The notes beneath the pieces were generated by a model. That model saw nothing but the letters and a program-made list of their open reading frames with translations. It was not told the DNA's origin and searched no databases. Source: an uncultured Bacillota bacterium (GTDB taxonomy: Bacteria; Bacillota; Clostridia; Oscillospirales; Oscillospiraceae). From it: a DNA stretch of 39,227 nt. This document shows, one piece after another, positions 1 to 8,947 of the stretch. The first letter of the stretch is position 1. Every line of letters begins with the position of its first letter. Both the position numbers and the translations under genes were made by a program. The stretch is taken from assembly GCA_947649625.1 (NCBI GenBank), contig CANSSJ010000015.1, positions 1 through 39,227 on the forward strand. The letters run 5' to 3'.

Positions 1-185
1 ACATCGAGCTGGCCGGGGTGTTCAAGGGGTATCCCGGCGTGGCGGGGATGTATATCCTTAAGGCGGAGAGCCTTGAGGCGGCGGAGGAGCTGTGCAAGCG
101 GGAGCCTCTGGTGGCGGAGGGTTTCGCCACCTATAAGCTGAAAGCTCTCCAGCCGGCAAACAAGGAAAACAACTATCTGCTCTAA
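1..185 (+). CDS. YciI-like (YCII domain) protein, C-terminal part
   Basis: The open frame enters from the left edge and stops with TAA at 183-185, leaving about 60 residues. The visible part reads like the second half of a YCII domain: a beta strand (GMYILKAES), a helix (LEAAEELCKREPLV), then AEGFATYKLKAL. This matches the family pattern in which a strand is followed by a 'DPFV..G' type turn; here the equivalent is EPLVAEG. YCII proteins are small ferredoxin-fold proteins of poorly defined, possibly enzymatic, function. The usual Asp of that turn is a Glu here. The N-terminus, including the conserved His of the family, lies outside the window, so the assignment is tentative. Confidence 0.55.
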   Translation, partial: IELAGVFKGYPGVAGMYILKAESLEAAEELCKREPLVAEGFATYKLKALQPANKENNYLL

Positions 186-194
186 CAGGAAAAG

Positions 195-218
195 TCCTTT
201 TTCTTTCAAGAAAAAGGA
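195..218. repeat. A/T-rich inverted repeat upstream of obg
   Basis: Two 10-base arms (195-204 and 209-218) are perfectly complementary around a TTCA loop. There is little G+C in the stem, so it is a weak terminator candidate between the YciI-like gene and obg; it could also be a leader hairpin or an RNA-processing site. Confidence 0.4.
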
Positions 219-241
219 ATAAAAGAAAGGAGGTGCCCGAT

Positions 242-1522
<1,281 letters not shown>

Positions 1523-1528
1523 GCGGAA

Positions 1529-1560
1529 GCGGCAGGGCTGTTGGCCCTGCCGCTCCTGTT
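1529..1560 (+). terminator. Intrinsic terminator of obg
   Basis: A perfect 10-bp stem (1529-1538 with 1544-1553) with a TGTTG loop is followed by a T-rich stretch. It sits between the stop of obg and the stop of the convergent gene at 1563. Confidence 0.8.
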
Positions 1561-1562
1561 TG

Positions 1563-2066
1563 TTATTCAGCAGAAATTTGCTCAACTGCTTTTTTTCCAA
1601 AAGGGACGAACAGGAAGGGAGCAAGGTTGGATATTACGGTGGAGAGGCCCAAATGATGGGTAACGCTATAGAGGAAAAATGAGATGATTCCGCTCCACTC
1701 CTGAAGTCTCACTAATGTGAGGCCGAAGGCGATGGGAAAGAATGAGAAAAAAGTCTGCCGCAGAATATTTACAATTAGATAGAACGCGACAATAATGGCG
1801 GCGGAGAGAGCAATTTCCGCTTTTGTCATAGAGCGGAAAAATAACAGCCCGCCGATAAGAAGTACAAGGACAAACACAACTGCCAGCCAGACAGCGCTTC
1901 GAACCGGGTCGGCATAGGTAAAGGTAGTTACCACACCATCAGCCCTTGTGGTTGTAACATCATAATAGATAAACCGGCTCAAATAATCGGTAAGGTTGGA
2001 TGTAAGCCAGCCTGCGGCCAGGCAGAAGGCCGGCACCCGCCACAGGGTTTTCAGGCGTATATTCAT
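1563..2066 (-). CDS. Small integral membrane protein, unknown function
   Basis: The 167-residue product has four to five hydrophobic segments: around residues 8-24, 58-78 (AVWLAVVFVLVLLIGGLLFF), 84-103, 107-121 and 127-155. A polar loop (about 34-52, VTTTRADGVVTTFTYADP) lies between the first two. No catalytic motif is recognised. The start ATG has AAGGATG nearby and lies 16 bases after the stop of the flavodoxin gene, so the two are probably co-transcribed. Base composition here and in the flavodoxin gene is visibly less G+C-rich than in obg or purA, which could mean a different history. Function unknown. Confidence 0.7.
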   Translation of the reverse strand: MNIRLKTLWRVPAFCLAAGWLTSNLTDYLSRFIYYDVTTTRADGVVTTFTYADPVRSAVWLAVVFVLVLLIGGLLFFRSMTKAEIALSAAIIVAFYLIVNILRQTFFSFFPIAFGLTLVRLQEWSGIISFFLYSVTHHLGLSTVISNLAPFLFVPFGKKAVEQISAE

Positions 2067-2082
2067 AGAGTCACATCCTTAA

Positions 2083-2577
2083 CTACGAAAAGATCTCCAC
2101 AGCCTTTGCCGCCATTCGTGCGCCATAGATCTCAAAGTTTTCTGAAAACTCATTGATATCCAGGGTATTGTCGATCCCTACCGGGCCAAGGTGGATCACC
2201 GGCTTGCCGCAGGAGCCTCCGCCCGAGTAAGTAAGGGCGCCCATGACCATGCAGTGATCCAGCATCTCACGGATGCCGAGCTCCCCGCCGCCGTGAACAT
2301 ACTGAGCGGTCGTATACGCGCCGGCCAGCTTTCCCGCCAGCCCGAGTTTTCCCGCCTCCGCCAGCAGATAGTTCATCATCTGCCCGGTAATATGCGCCGC
2401 ATAGATGGGAGAACCAAACACCACGCACTTCGCTTCTTTCACAAATTCCACGTCTACGTTTTCAATGGGAAAGATTTTTGCCTCAACGCCCTCAACGGAA
2501 TTCATGCCTTTTACGATCTGTTCTCCCATGTTTTTCGTATTGCCTGTGACAGAGTGATAAATAACAGCCATTTTCAT
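2083..2577 (-). CDS. Flavodoxin / NAD(P)H-quinone reductase-like FMN protein
   Basis: The 164-residue product has a flavodoxin fold. It opens with strand MKMAVIYHSVTGNTKNMGEQI, where SVTGNT is the FMN phosphate loop. The second signature is VVFGSPIYAAHITGQMMNYL (FMN isoalloxazine loop), followed by AGAYTTAQYVHGGGE. The last loop and the length resemble the WrbA/flavodoxin-like NADPH-dependent FMN reductases more than small electron-carrier flavodoxins. It is predicted to be cytosolic and to carry or transfer electrons. It lies 50 bases downstream of glsA in the same direction, and no good promoter is seen in that gap, so it probably shares the glsA promoter. Confidence 0.85.
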   Translation of the reverse strand: MKMAVIYHSVTGNTKNMGEQIVKGMNSVEGVEAKIFPIENVDVEFVKEAKCVVFGSPIYAAHITGQMMNYLLAEAGKLGLAGKLAGAYTTAQYVHGGGELGIREMLDHCMVMGALTYSGGGSCGKPVIHLGPVGIDNTLDINEFSENFEIYGARMAAKAVEIFS

Positions 2578-2627
2578 AAAATGCCGTTCCTTTCATTTAA
2601 AAAATCGGTCCGGTATGTACAAAATTG

Positions 2628-3548
2628 TCAAAACATGTTCAAATCCATATTTTCAGAGAGATATTCCAGCATCTTCAAACCGCCGATACTGTTCCCCTTG
2701 TCGTCCAGGGAGGGGCCGTAGGTGGCGATCCCGCACCGCCCGATGGCGCAGGAGATGATCCCGCCGCCCACGCCGCTCTTGGAGGGAAGGCCAACCGTGG
2801 CGGCGAACTCGCCGGAGTAATCGTACATGCCGCAGGTGACCATCAGGGAGCGGACCAGTTTTACCGTGCGGGGCTGGATCAGCTGCTCGCCGGTAATGGG
2901 GCTTACGCCGTTATTTGCCAGCGTAGCCGCGAATACGGCCAGATCCCGGCAGGAGCAGGCCAGAGAGCACAGCAGAAAATAGAGCTCCAGGTGCTCCTCG
3001 CAGTCGCCCTCGATAATGTTGTTGGAGCGCATCAGATAGATGATCGCCCGGTTCTTAAACCCCGTCTCGGTCTCAGACAGGAATACCTCGTAATCCACAT
3101 CCAGCTGAGGGTTTCCGGTGAGCCTGCGGGCAAAATCAATGCTGACCCGCTTCCGCTCCTCCAGCGTCGCGCCCCGGATGGTACTGGTCACGGCGATGGC
3201 CCCGGCGTTGATCATGGGGTTGAACGGCTTGTTGTTGGTCAGGTGGTCCAGCCGGACGGTGGAGTTGAACGCGTCGCCGGTGGGCTCCAGCCCCACCTTG
3301 GTAAACACGCTGTCAAATCCATTCTGCTCCAGCGCCAGAATAAGGGTGATCACTTTGGAGATACTCTGCATTGTGAACCTGTCCTCGCAGTCTCCCACCG
3401 ATGTCATATTCCCCTTCATATCGCACACCGCAAGCCCCAGCTTGGACGGATTCTTGGAGGCCAGCTCCGGGATATAGCTGGCCGGCTTCCCGTACCGGAC
3501 AAAGCGCCGGCCATGTACCAGCGCCTTTTGAAGCATATCCTGATCCAT
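2628..3548 (-). CDS. glsA: Glutaminase A
   Basis: GlsA hydrolyses L-glutamine to glutamate and ammonia, a nitrogen-supply and acid-resistance function. The 306-residue length is typical of the serine-dependent beta-lactamase-fold glutaminases. The catalytic Ser-x-x-Lys is in TMQSISKVITL. Other family blocks are GKPASYIPEL near the start, NKPFNPMINAGAI, and KSGVGGGI near the end. The frame extends further upstream, but the ATG at 3548 is preferred because TAGGAGGAG precedes it and the protein then begins like other GlsA proteins. A consensus promoter lies about 55 bases upstream, with a leader hairpin (AAAATAT...ATATTTT) next to the ribosome site. It heads a likely three-gene operon. Confidence 0.95.
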   Translation of the reverse strand: MDQDMLQKALVHGRRFVRYGKPASYIPELASKNPSKLGLAVCDMKGNMTSVGDCEDRFTMQSISKVITLILALEQNGFDSVFTKVGLEPTGDAFNSTVRLDHLTNNKPFNPMINAGAIAVTSTIRGATLEERKRVSIDFARRLTGNPQLDVDYEVFLSETETGFKNRAIIYLMRSNNIIEGDCEEHLELYFLLCSLACSCRDLAVFAATLANNGVSPITGEQLIQPRTVKLVRSLMVTCGMYDYSGEFAATVGLPSKSGVGGGIISCAIGRCGIATYGPSLDDKGNSIGGLKMLEYLSENMDLNMF

Positions 3549-3602
3549 TTTATCTACTCCTCCTAAAATATGGTCTGCCCTTGCAGATATTTTGTGATTT
3601 TT

Positions 3603-3631
3603 ATTATAATATAAGCCGCTGTTTTTTGCAA
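3603..3631 (-). promoter_or_regulatory. Sigma-A promoter of the glsA operon
   Basis: On the minus strand TTGCAA (3626-3631) and TATAAT (3603-3608) are separated by exactly 17 bases. Confidence 0.8.
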
Positions 3632-3691
3632 CCCCTTCCAAACCGTGAAAGAATAACTTGTCCGCCCGTCAAGGTTTGTTGGTATTTCCCC

Positions 3692-3720
3692 TTGCGCGGC
3701 GCCCCCTCCTATGTTATACT
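3692..3720 (+). promoter_or_regulatory. Sigma-A promoter of the ParB-like gene
   Basis: TTGCGC (3692-3697) and TATACT (3715-3720) are 17 bases apart, about 40 bases before the start codon at 3761. Confidence 0.65.
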
Positions 3721-3760
3721 GCGGAACTGAAAATTCTTCCTCTGTAAGGGGGCATTACCT

Positions 3761-4588
3761 ATGTATCTGGAAGATTACCGCAAGGCCCGCCAGCTGGGCC
3801 AGAAGGAGGCGCGGCTCTCCCAAGCCAGAGGCGCTTCCCCCTATCTGCCGGTGCTGGATGAGATCCTTTCGGCTGAAAACACCTGCGGCGAGGTGGACCT
3901 GGGCCTGGTGGAGATCCCCATTGAACTGATCGTGGGGACCCGCTCCGCCGGGCGCAGCAAGGACTTTTCCCACTCCTTCCTTCCTTTGATGGACGAGGAT
4001 TCAGAGTTCTGCCACAAATGGACCGCCCTGTGCAAGGCCCATATGGACGTGGGGATCACCGACCCCATCAAGGCTTACGAATATATGCACACCTTTTACG
4101 TTGTGGAGGGACACAAGCGGGTGAGCGTGCTGCGCTACTTCGGGGCGGTGAGCATCCCCGCCGAGGTCACCCGCGTCCTCCCCGCCCGGGACGGATCAAA
4201 GGCCAGCAATATATATTACGAGTACGTAGATTTCTACCAGCTGTCTCAGATCAATTACCTCTGGTTCAGTGGGACGGGCCGGTTTGCCCGGCTTCAGGAG
4301 GCGGTAGGCAAAGGACCGGAGGAGCTCTGGACAGAGGACGAGCGCCGGAAGTTCTTCCGCTTCTACACCCAGTTCTCCGCCCTCTACGGGGACAAGAGCG
4401 CCAAGGAGCTGGCCACCCGCCTTACCGTGGCCGACGCCATGCTGCTCTTCCTGGAGTTTTTCGGCTACGACCAGGTGAAAAAGTTCTCCCAGTCGGAGCT
4501 GAAGGAGGGCTTCCTCCAGCTGCATAAGGCTTTTTCCGTCAAAAAGGCTTCGGGTCTGAACCCGCTGAAAGGACTGCTGAACCGATGA
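3761..4588 (+). CDS. ParB/Srx-fold nucleotide-binding-like protein
   Basis: The 275-residue protein carries a ParB-like segment at about residues 48-130. VEIPIELIVGTRSAGR resembles the N-terminal strand and turn, and FYVVEGHKRVSVLRYFGA (112-129) closely resembles the ParB box II motif (EGHRR) that binds CTP in ParB. The remainder (130-275) is mostly helical and not recognised. I recall similar domains at the N-terminus of Clostridia proteins annotated as BMP-family substrate-binding proteins, but here it stands alone and has no signal peptide. Its stop overlaps the start of the next gene by four bases (ATGA), so translation of the two is probably coupled. Role unknown; a regulatory or scaffolding role is a guess. 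Confidence 0.7.
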   Translation: MYLEDYRKARQLGQKEARLSQARGASPYLPVLDEILSAENTCGEVDLGLVEIPIELIVGTRSAGRSKDFSHSFLPLMDEDSEFCHKWTALCKAHMDVGITDPIKAYEYMHTFYVVEGHKRVSVLRYFGAVSIPAEVTRVLPARDGSKASNIYYEYVDFYQLSQINYLWFSGTGRFARLQEAVGKGPEELWTEDERRKFFRFYTQFSALYGDKSAKELATRLTVADAMLLFLEFFGYDQVKKFSQSELKEGFLQLHKAFSVKKASGLNPLKGLLNR

Positions 4589-5178
4589 AAATACTGGCTC
4601 TGTCCGACCACGAGGTCCCCTGGTTATGGGACTACCTCGACCGGCGGAGGCTGGAGGGCGTAGACCTTATTCTCTCCTGCGGCGATCTGGACCCCAGATA
4701 TCTGTCCTTCATTGTTACCTTTGCCCACGCGCCGCTGCTGTATGTCCACGGCAACCACGACGACCGGTACGCCGCCACGCCGCCCGAGGGGTGCATCTGC
4801 GTAGAGAACCGGATCTACAGCCACAAGGGCGTCCGGGTACTGGGCCTGGGCGGTTCGGTGCGCTATAAGCAGGAGGGTGAACACCAGTACACCCAGCGTC
4901 AGATGGACCGCCGGGTGCTGCGCCGGCGGCTGGACCTGGCCCGCAACAAGGGCTTCGACATTCTGCTGGCCCACGCCCCCGCCCTGGGCCACCACGACGG
5001 CGACGATCTGGCCCACGAGGGCTTTGACGCCTTCAACGGCCTGATGGACAAATACAAGCCCCGCTACTTCGTCCACGGACACGTGCATATGACCTACGGC
5101 CAGGACATCCCCCGCCTCTCCTCCTATGGGGAAACTCAGGTCATCAACGCGTACGAGAGCTATATTTTTGATTTTTGA
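4585..5178 (+). CDS. Calcineurin-like metallophosphoesterase
   Basis: The 197-residue protein is a compact metallophosphoesterase. Visible metal-binding blocks are CGDLDPRYL, VHGNHD, the His of LLAHAP, and VHGHVH near the C-terminus. The first block is LSDHE rather than the usual D-x-H, so the first metal site may be altered; members of this subfamily with SDEE in place of SD.H are known to me. The product is probably cytosolic and could hydrolyse a phosphodiester or phosphomonoester, but the substrate cannot be read from sequence. It is coupled to the ParB-like gene by an ATGA overlap and ends in a bidirectional terminator. Confidence 0.85.
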   Translation: MKILALSDHEVPWLWDYLDRRRLEGVDLILSCGDLDPRYLSFIVTFAHAPLLYVHGNHDDRYAATPPEGCICVENRIYSHKGVRVLGLGGSVRYKQEGEHQYTQRQMDRRVLRRRLDLARNKGFDILLAHAPALGHHDGDDLAHEGFDAFNGLMDKYKPRYFVHGHVHMTYGQDIPRLSSYGETQVINAYESYIFDF

Positions 5179-5191
5179 TTGTCAACACAGG

Positions 5192-5218
5192 AAAGCAGAC
5201 GCGGACGCGTCTGCTTTT
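5192..5218. terminator. Bidirectional terminator between convergent genes
   Basis: Perfect arms AAAGCAGACGCG and its complement (5192-5203 with 5206-5217) are flanked by A and T runs, so it can work for both the metallophosphoesterase gene and the gene starting at 6482. Confidence 0.75.
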
Positions 5219-5240
5219 CCCGTTTCAGCCGGAACAGGCC

Positions 5241-6482
5241 TTAATATGTAATCAGCTCGTTAAAGCGGGAGATCGCGAAGCGGTCGGTCATTCCCGAGAT
5301 ATAGTCTATAATGGCCTGAATATACAGCTCGGGGGTCTGCAGCTCCTGATAGATCTTCTCATTCTCGCAACTCCGGGAGAGCTCTTTCAGCTCCCCCTCC
5401 GGGAGGATGCTCGCCGCGCAGTAGCGGCCCAGCCAATTCATAAAGTCGCCAATCAGCACCGGAGTGAAATGCCGGTTTTTCTCCAGGCGGCACAGGGTAC
5501 CGGCGCCGCCCCCCTCGTAGAAGGAATACATCGTCTCAAAAAGCTGAGTAAGCACCAGCTCCGAGTAATGGTTAAAGGGCTCCAGGCGGCTGTGCCGGTA
5601 TATGTGCTCATAGTTGAAGGCCTTAACCTCTTTCAGCTGGTCGTTGAACTTCTGGCTCATGCTGACCCCTGTTTCCGGAGAGCTGTTCTGGCAGATGTCG
5701 ATGATCATGTTGTGCATGATCACAGTGGTGTTCATCACCCTCTCGTCGTTGGCCCGGGCCATTTTCAGCAGCTCGTCCTGGTCCGCCCGGTCCAGGAAGC
5801 CCAGATTTACCGCGTCCTCGATATCCCGGCCCACATAGGCGATCTTATCCGCCATCTTGACCACGCAGCCCTCCCAGGTCGCGGCCTGATACTTCCCCGC
5901 CGTGTCAAAGTCCTCAATGGGGATGGAGAGGTCTCTGGGGAAAATACCGTTCTGGTCCACCTCCCCGCAGTGGGAGATGATCCCGTCCCGAACGGCATAG
6001 GTCAGGTCCAGATTTCTGCTGATCTTGTAATTGTCCTCCAGCAGCTCGATCTTGTCCACGAACCGAAGTCCGTTTTCCTCGTGCCAAAAGCTGCGGTGCA
6101 GGTACTTCTCCGACAGCTGCCGGATCACCCGCTCCCCCTGGTGGCCGAAGGGGGCGTGGCCCAAGTCATGCCCGATAGAGATGGCCCGCGTCAGCTCCTC
6201 GTTCAGCCCTAGCGCCTTGGCAATGGTGGAGCTGACCGAGTCCACGTGATTCACATGCTCCATACGGGTGCAGATATGGTCGTTGTCGATGTTGTAAAAT
6301 ACCTGGGTCTTATGCTTCAGCCGGCGGTACGCCATAGAGTGGAGGATACGGGTGTAGTCCCTGGCGAAGGGGCTGCGCACATCGTCCCTGCGGGAGTACA
6401 GCTCACTCCGCCGGGAGATCAGCTTTTCCCAGCCAGGATTGCCCTCCCTGGCCGCATACCTGCTGAATTTGAGTTCTGACAT
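5241..6482 (-). CDS. Deoxyguanosinetriphosphate triphosphohydrolase-like protein (HD)
   Basis: The 413-residue protein belongs to the Dgt family of HD phosphohydrolases, which split dNTPs into nucleoside and triphosphate. The N-terminal signature is RDYTRILHSMAYRRLKHKTQV. The metal-binding residues follow: RMEHVNHV (H76) and GHDLGHAPFGHQGE (H105, D106). The last Asp is probably in KMADKIAYVGRDIED. An ATG exists at 6491, but it directly abuts GGAG. The ATG at 6482 lies about nine bases after that site and gives the usual MSELKFSRYA start. The next gene upstream (SAMHD1-like) is in the same direction with a 27-base gap, so the two are probably one transcript from the promoter at 8727-8755. Confidence 0.9.
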   Translation of the reverse strand: MSELKFSRYAAREGNPGWEKLISRRSELYSRRDDVRSPFARDYTRILHSMAYRRLKHKTQVFYNIDNDHICTRMEHVNHVDSVSSTIAKALGLNEELTRAISIGHDLGHAPFGHQGERVIRQLSEKYLHRSFWHEENGLRFVDKIELLEDNYKISRNLDLTYAVRDGIISHCGEVDQNGIFPRDLSIPIEDFDTAGKYQAATWEGCVVKMADKIAYVGRDIEDAVNLGFLDRADQDELLKMARANDERVMNTTVIMHNMIIDICQNSSPETGVSMSQKFNDQLKEVKAFNYEHIYRHSRLEPFNHYSELVLTQLFETMYSFYEGGGAGTLCRLEKNRHFTPVLIGDFMNWLGRYCAASILPEGELKELSRSCENEKIYQELQTPELYIQAIIDYISGMTDRFAISRFNELITY

Positions 6483-6509
6483 GCCAATCATCTCCTGTAA
6501 AAATAATCC

Positions 6510-8669
6510 CTACTGCCTCGATTCCAGGAAAGCCTTATACTTTTCATCCTTGCTTCTCTTCTCCCCCGCCGCATTGACCGCACCGTCCTCATTCTGAAAA
6601 TTCTCCACAAATTTCTGTTCTCCGTCGTTTATGAAATGCTTGACCACAAATACAAAGATATCTTCCAACAATTTATAATGCTTTTCCAGGCGCTTGCGCT
6701 TCTCCTGTTCCGAACCTTCCTCATCATCATGAGGCTGCCTGGAGAAGACATAAAAGCCCTCCTTAGCGTAGACAGACGCATATTTTTTCTGTGGGATAAT
6801 GCTTGTCAGCTTCTTGAGATAATATTCGTTCACCTGCCGGCTGTCATCCCCCGGCATCCCCAATATTTCGCTGCTTTTCAGGGCGATCTCCAGTTTCTCG
6901 ATGGAATCCGTAGAAAGGAAATTGGTGGTGCGCTGGACGACAAAAAAGTCCCCTCCATACAGCGGCTCGATCAGCCCATATTTCTCCCTCTCCCCTTTTT
7001 GGTCGATCTGCTGGGTGATATAGGTCACATGCTTCGCGATCTGAGAACGAAGCTCATCCGCCTTCAGCCCGCAGTTCCCGCCGCTGCAAATAAATTTCTC
7101 GGCCTGATCCCGCACCCTGTCATCCCGAAAATGCTGCTCCATAAAGTTTGAGAACTCAAATACTGTTTTCCACCAGGGCTTCAGGTAGTCCCGTGTCATA
7201 TATTGGTGTACCAGGCGCATTACGTCATAAACTTTCTGCGCTATCTTATTCTTTGTCTCAATATCGACCGCCCTGTAGCGCCAATAATCTTCCAGCGCCT
7301 TCTTTGCCTTTGCTTTGATCGTTCTCTCCTGGTCTTTCGCCTCTTTGGAAGCCTCATCGAACACAATTCGAGCCTGCCCCTTTTCCCGTCCGTCATTCAG
7401 CAGTTCATTGCTCCTGATATAAATGGAATTGAGCAGGGCGAGCCAGGCGGAATCTGAGTAGTTCTGCTCCACCACCGCCTCCACAGAAAACAGGTATTCC
7501 TTGGGCACTATCCCCAGTGAGTACAGTTCCGGCCTTCTTGGAGGCTTCTCTTCTCCCCTGGCACGTTTCAGCGCTTTATAATTGTGGGACAGCCTGCGGG
7601 AAATGTAGGTATTCAAAAAATCCGAATATACCACCGCGTGGTGGTTATACACATACATGTACAGTCCGTCACGGGCGTCGATCATATTCTGGAGTGCCGG
7701 CACCGCCTTACTGGTGAAAATCAGATATCCCTTATCATCCAGATACATACTGCGGAACAGCCTCTGGGTATCAATTGTAGGAGTGCCGATTCCCGTCATG
7801 ACGGAGTCCCGCATGATATAGTCCAGCTTATCCACATCAAAGATCTGAGAGTTCAGCAGCCGCACCATCGCATTTTTAACTTTATAGCTCTCCAGCTTTT
7901 TTGCCGACTTAACACTGTATTCCATACCCAGGATACTGCGGATAATCAGCGCGAAATCCACCGTTATGGAGCAGGCGTCGTCCTTATCCTCCCTGGCTTT
8001 CTGATCCAGCTTCGTCAGGATATCGCGGTACTTTTTCAAAATCACCACACAGGAAAGCTGCTCATGGATGGCGCCAGTCTTCTTTTTCTTCTTATGTTTC
8101 GCCTCCAGCTCTCTGAGCAACACCTGACAGTCCTTCCGTGCCACATGTTCCTCTTTGCTTTCCGCGATTCCATTTTTCGCTTGTTCCTGTTTTTCTTCTC
8201 CCGCTTTTTTAATGTGTTCCTTTAATGCATCTCTAAGGGCCTTCTCAACTTCTTTTCTTTCAAACTGCGTCTCTCCCATGTGGGAAAAGGGGCAGTGTCC
8301 CACATCGTGGAGCAGCGCGGCCACCGAGGCGTTGAATTCCAGCGACTCATCAATCAGAAGTTTCCCTTCCGTCCCAACCGGTCCGCCTTTCTCCTCCTTT
8401 TTCTTTTCTTCTCCCAGAATCCCGTTCCGGTTCAGGTATTTGATTGCGCTGCGCATCAGCTCCAGCACGCCCAGCGAGTGCTCAAACCGGGTATGCCGGG
8501 CCCCCGGGTAGACATGCTGGCAGGTCAACTGCCGCACGTCGCTCAGCCGCTGGAACGGGACGGTGTCGATCAGCTCCAGATCAAACTTTGTAAGATTGAC
8601 ATACCCGTGGACCGAATCCCGAATGATCTTCACCGGTTTCAGGTAATACGACTTGCTCAATCCCTTCAC
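6510..8669 (-). CDS. SAMHD1-like HD-domain phosphohydrolase, 719 aa
   Basis: The N-terminal third is clearly an HD phosphohydrolase of the SAMHD1/YdhJ type: IIRDSVHGYVNL, FQRLSDVRQL, VYPGARHTRFEHSLGV (H64), LLHDVGHCPFSHMGE (H121, D122), then IFDVDKLDYIMRDSVMTGI (last metal Asp). Between the HD pair and that Asp there is a Lys/Glu-rich insertion (about 128-200) that resembles a coiled coil. The C-terminal 350 residues are not recognised. The gene is visibly A+T- and Lys-richer than its neighbours, which may indicate acquisition. An ATG at 8687 opens the same frame, but AGGAGG lies just inside it and nine bases before a GTG at 8669, which I chose. dNTP hydrolysis is inferred; substrate and any defence role are unknown. 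Confidence 0.85.
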   Translation of the reverse strand: MKGLSKSYYLKPVKIIRDSVHGYVNLTKFDLELIDTVPFQRLSDVRQLTCQHVYPGARHTRFEHSLGVLELMRSAIKYLNRNGILGEEKKKEEKGGPVGTEGKLLIDESLEFNASVAALLHDVGHCPFSHMGETQFERKEVEKALRDALKEHIKKAGEEKQEQAKNGIAESKEEHVARKDCQVLLRELEAKHKKKKKTGAIHEQLSCVVILKKYRDILTKLDQKAREDKDDACSITVDFALIIRSILGMEYSVKSAKKLESYKVKNAMVRLLNSQIFDVDKLDYIMRDSVMTGIGTPTIDTQRLFRSMYLDDKGYLIFTSKAVPALQNMIDARDGLYMYVYNHHAVVYSDFLNTYISRRLSHNYKALKRARGEEKPPRRPELYSLGIVPKEYLFSVEAVVEQNYSDSAWLALLNSIYIRSNELLNDGREKGQARIVFDEASKEAKDQERTIKAKAKKALEDYWRYRAVDIETKNKIAQKVYDVMRLVHQYMTRDYLKPWWKTVFEFSNFMEQHFRDDRVRDQAEKFICSGGNCGLKADELRSQIAKHVTYITQQIDQKGEREKYGLIEPLYGGDFFVVQRTTNFLSTDSIEKLEIALKSSEILGMPGDDSRQVNEYYLKKLTSIIPQKKYASVYAKEGFYVFSRQPHDDEEGSEQEKRKRLEKHYKLLEDIFVFVVKHFINDGEQKFVENFQNEDGAVNAAGEKRSKDEKYKAFLESRQ

Positions 8670-8726
8670 TGCGCTCTGCCTCCTCATTCATTCCACGTCT
8701 GGTACAACACATCTGTCAGTAAGACA

Positions 8727-8755
8727 ATAATACCAGATTTTTCCCAAAATTGCAA
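8727..8755 (-). promoter_or_regulatory. Sigma-A promoter of the two HD-hydrolase genes
   Basis: On the minus strand TTGCAA (8750-8755) is 17 bases from TATTAT (8727-8732), about 55 bases before the GTG start. Confidence 0.75.
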
Positions 8756-8844
8756 CTTAATTTTGTGATTTTTGCAGCATCCGCCCCTTCACGGGCCGCT
8801 GTCCCCGGCACGGCAACTTTGTCCCCCGGCGCGGCATTTTCCCC

Positions 8845-8873
8845 TTGCAACGCCGAGTAAAAAGCGGTATAAT
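8845..8873 (+). promoter_or_regulatory. Sigma-A promoter of purA
   Basis: TTGCAA (8845-8850) and TATAAT (8868-8873) have the ideal 17-base spacing. The leader is about 67 bases; no purine riboswitch is recognisable in it. The rest of the 8670-8947 gap holds only this and the divergent promoter. Confidence 0.85.
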
Positions 8874-8947
8874 ACCCCCGTTACGGGGAGGACCGGAAAA
8901 GGCAAACCCTTCGCGGCTGCGAATCCCGGACTCCGGAGGTAACAACA

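Noticed and set aside
8880-8947. Possible purine riboswitch before purA
   Set aside because: The leader is about 67 bases and lacks the three-way junction and conserved loop bases of the purine aptamer.
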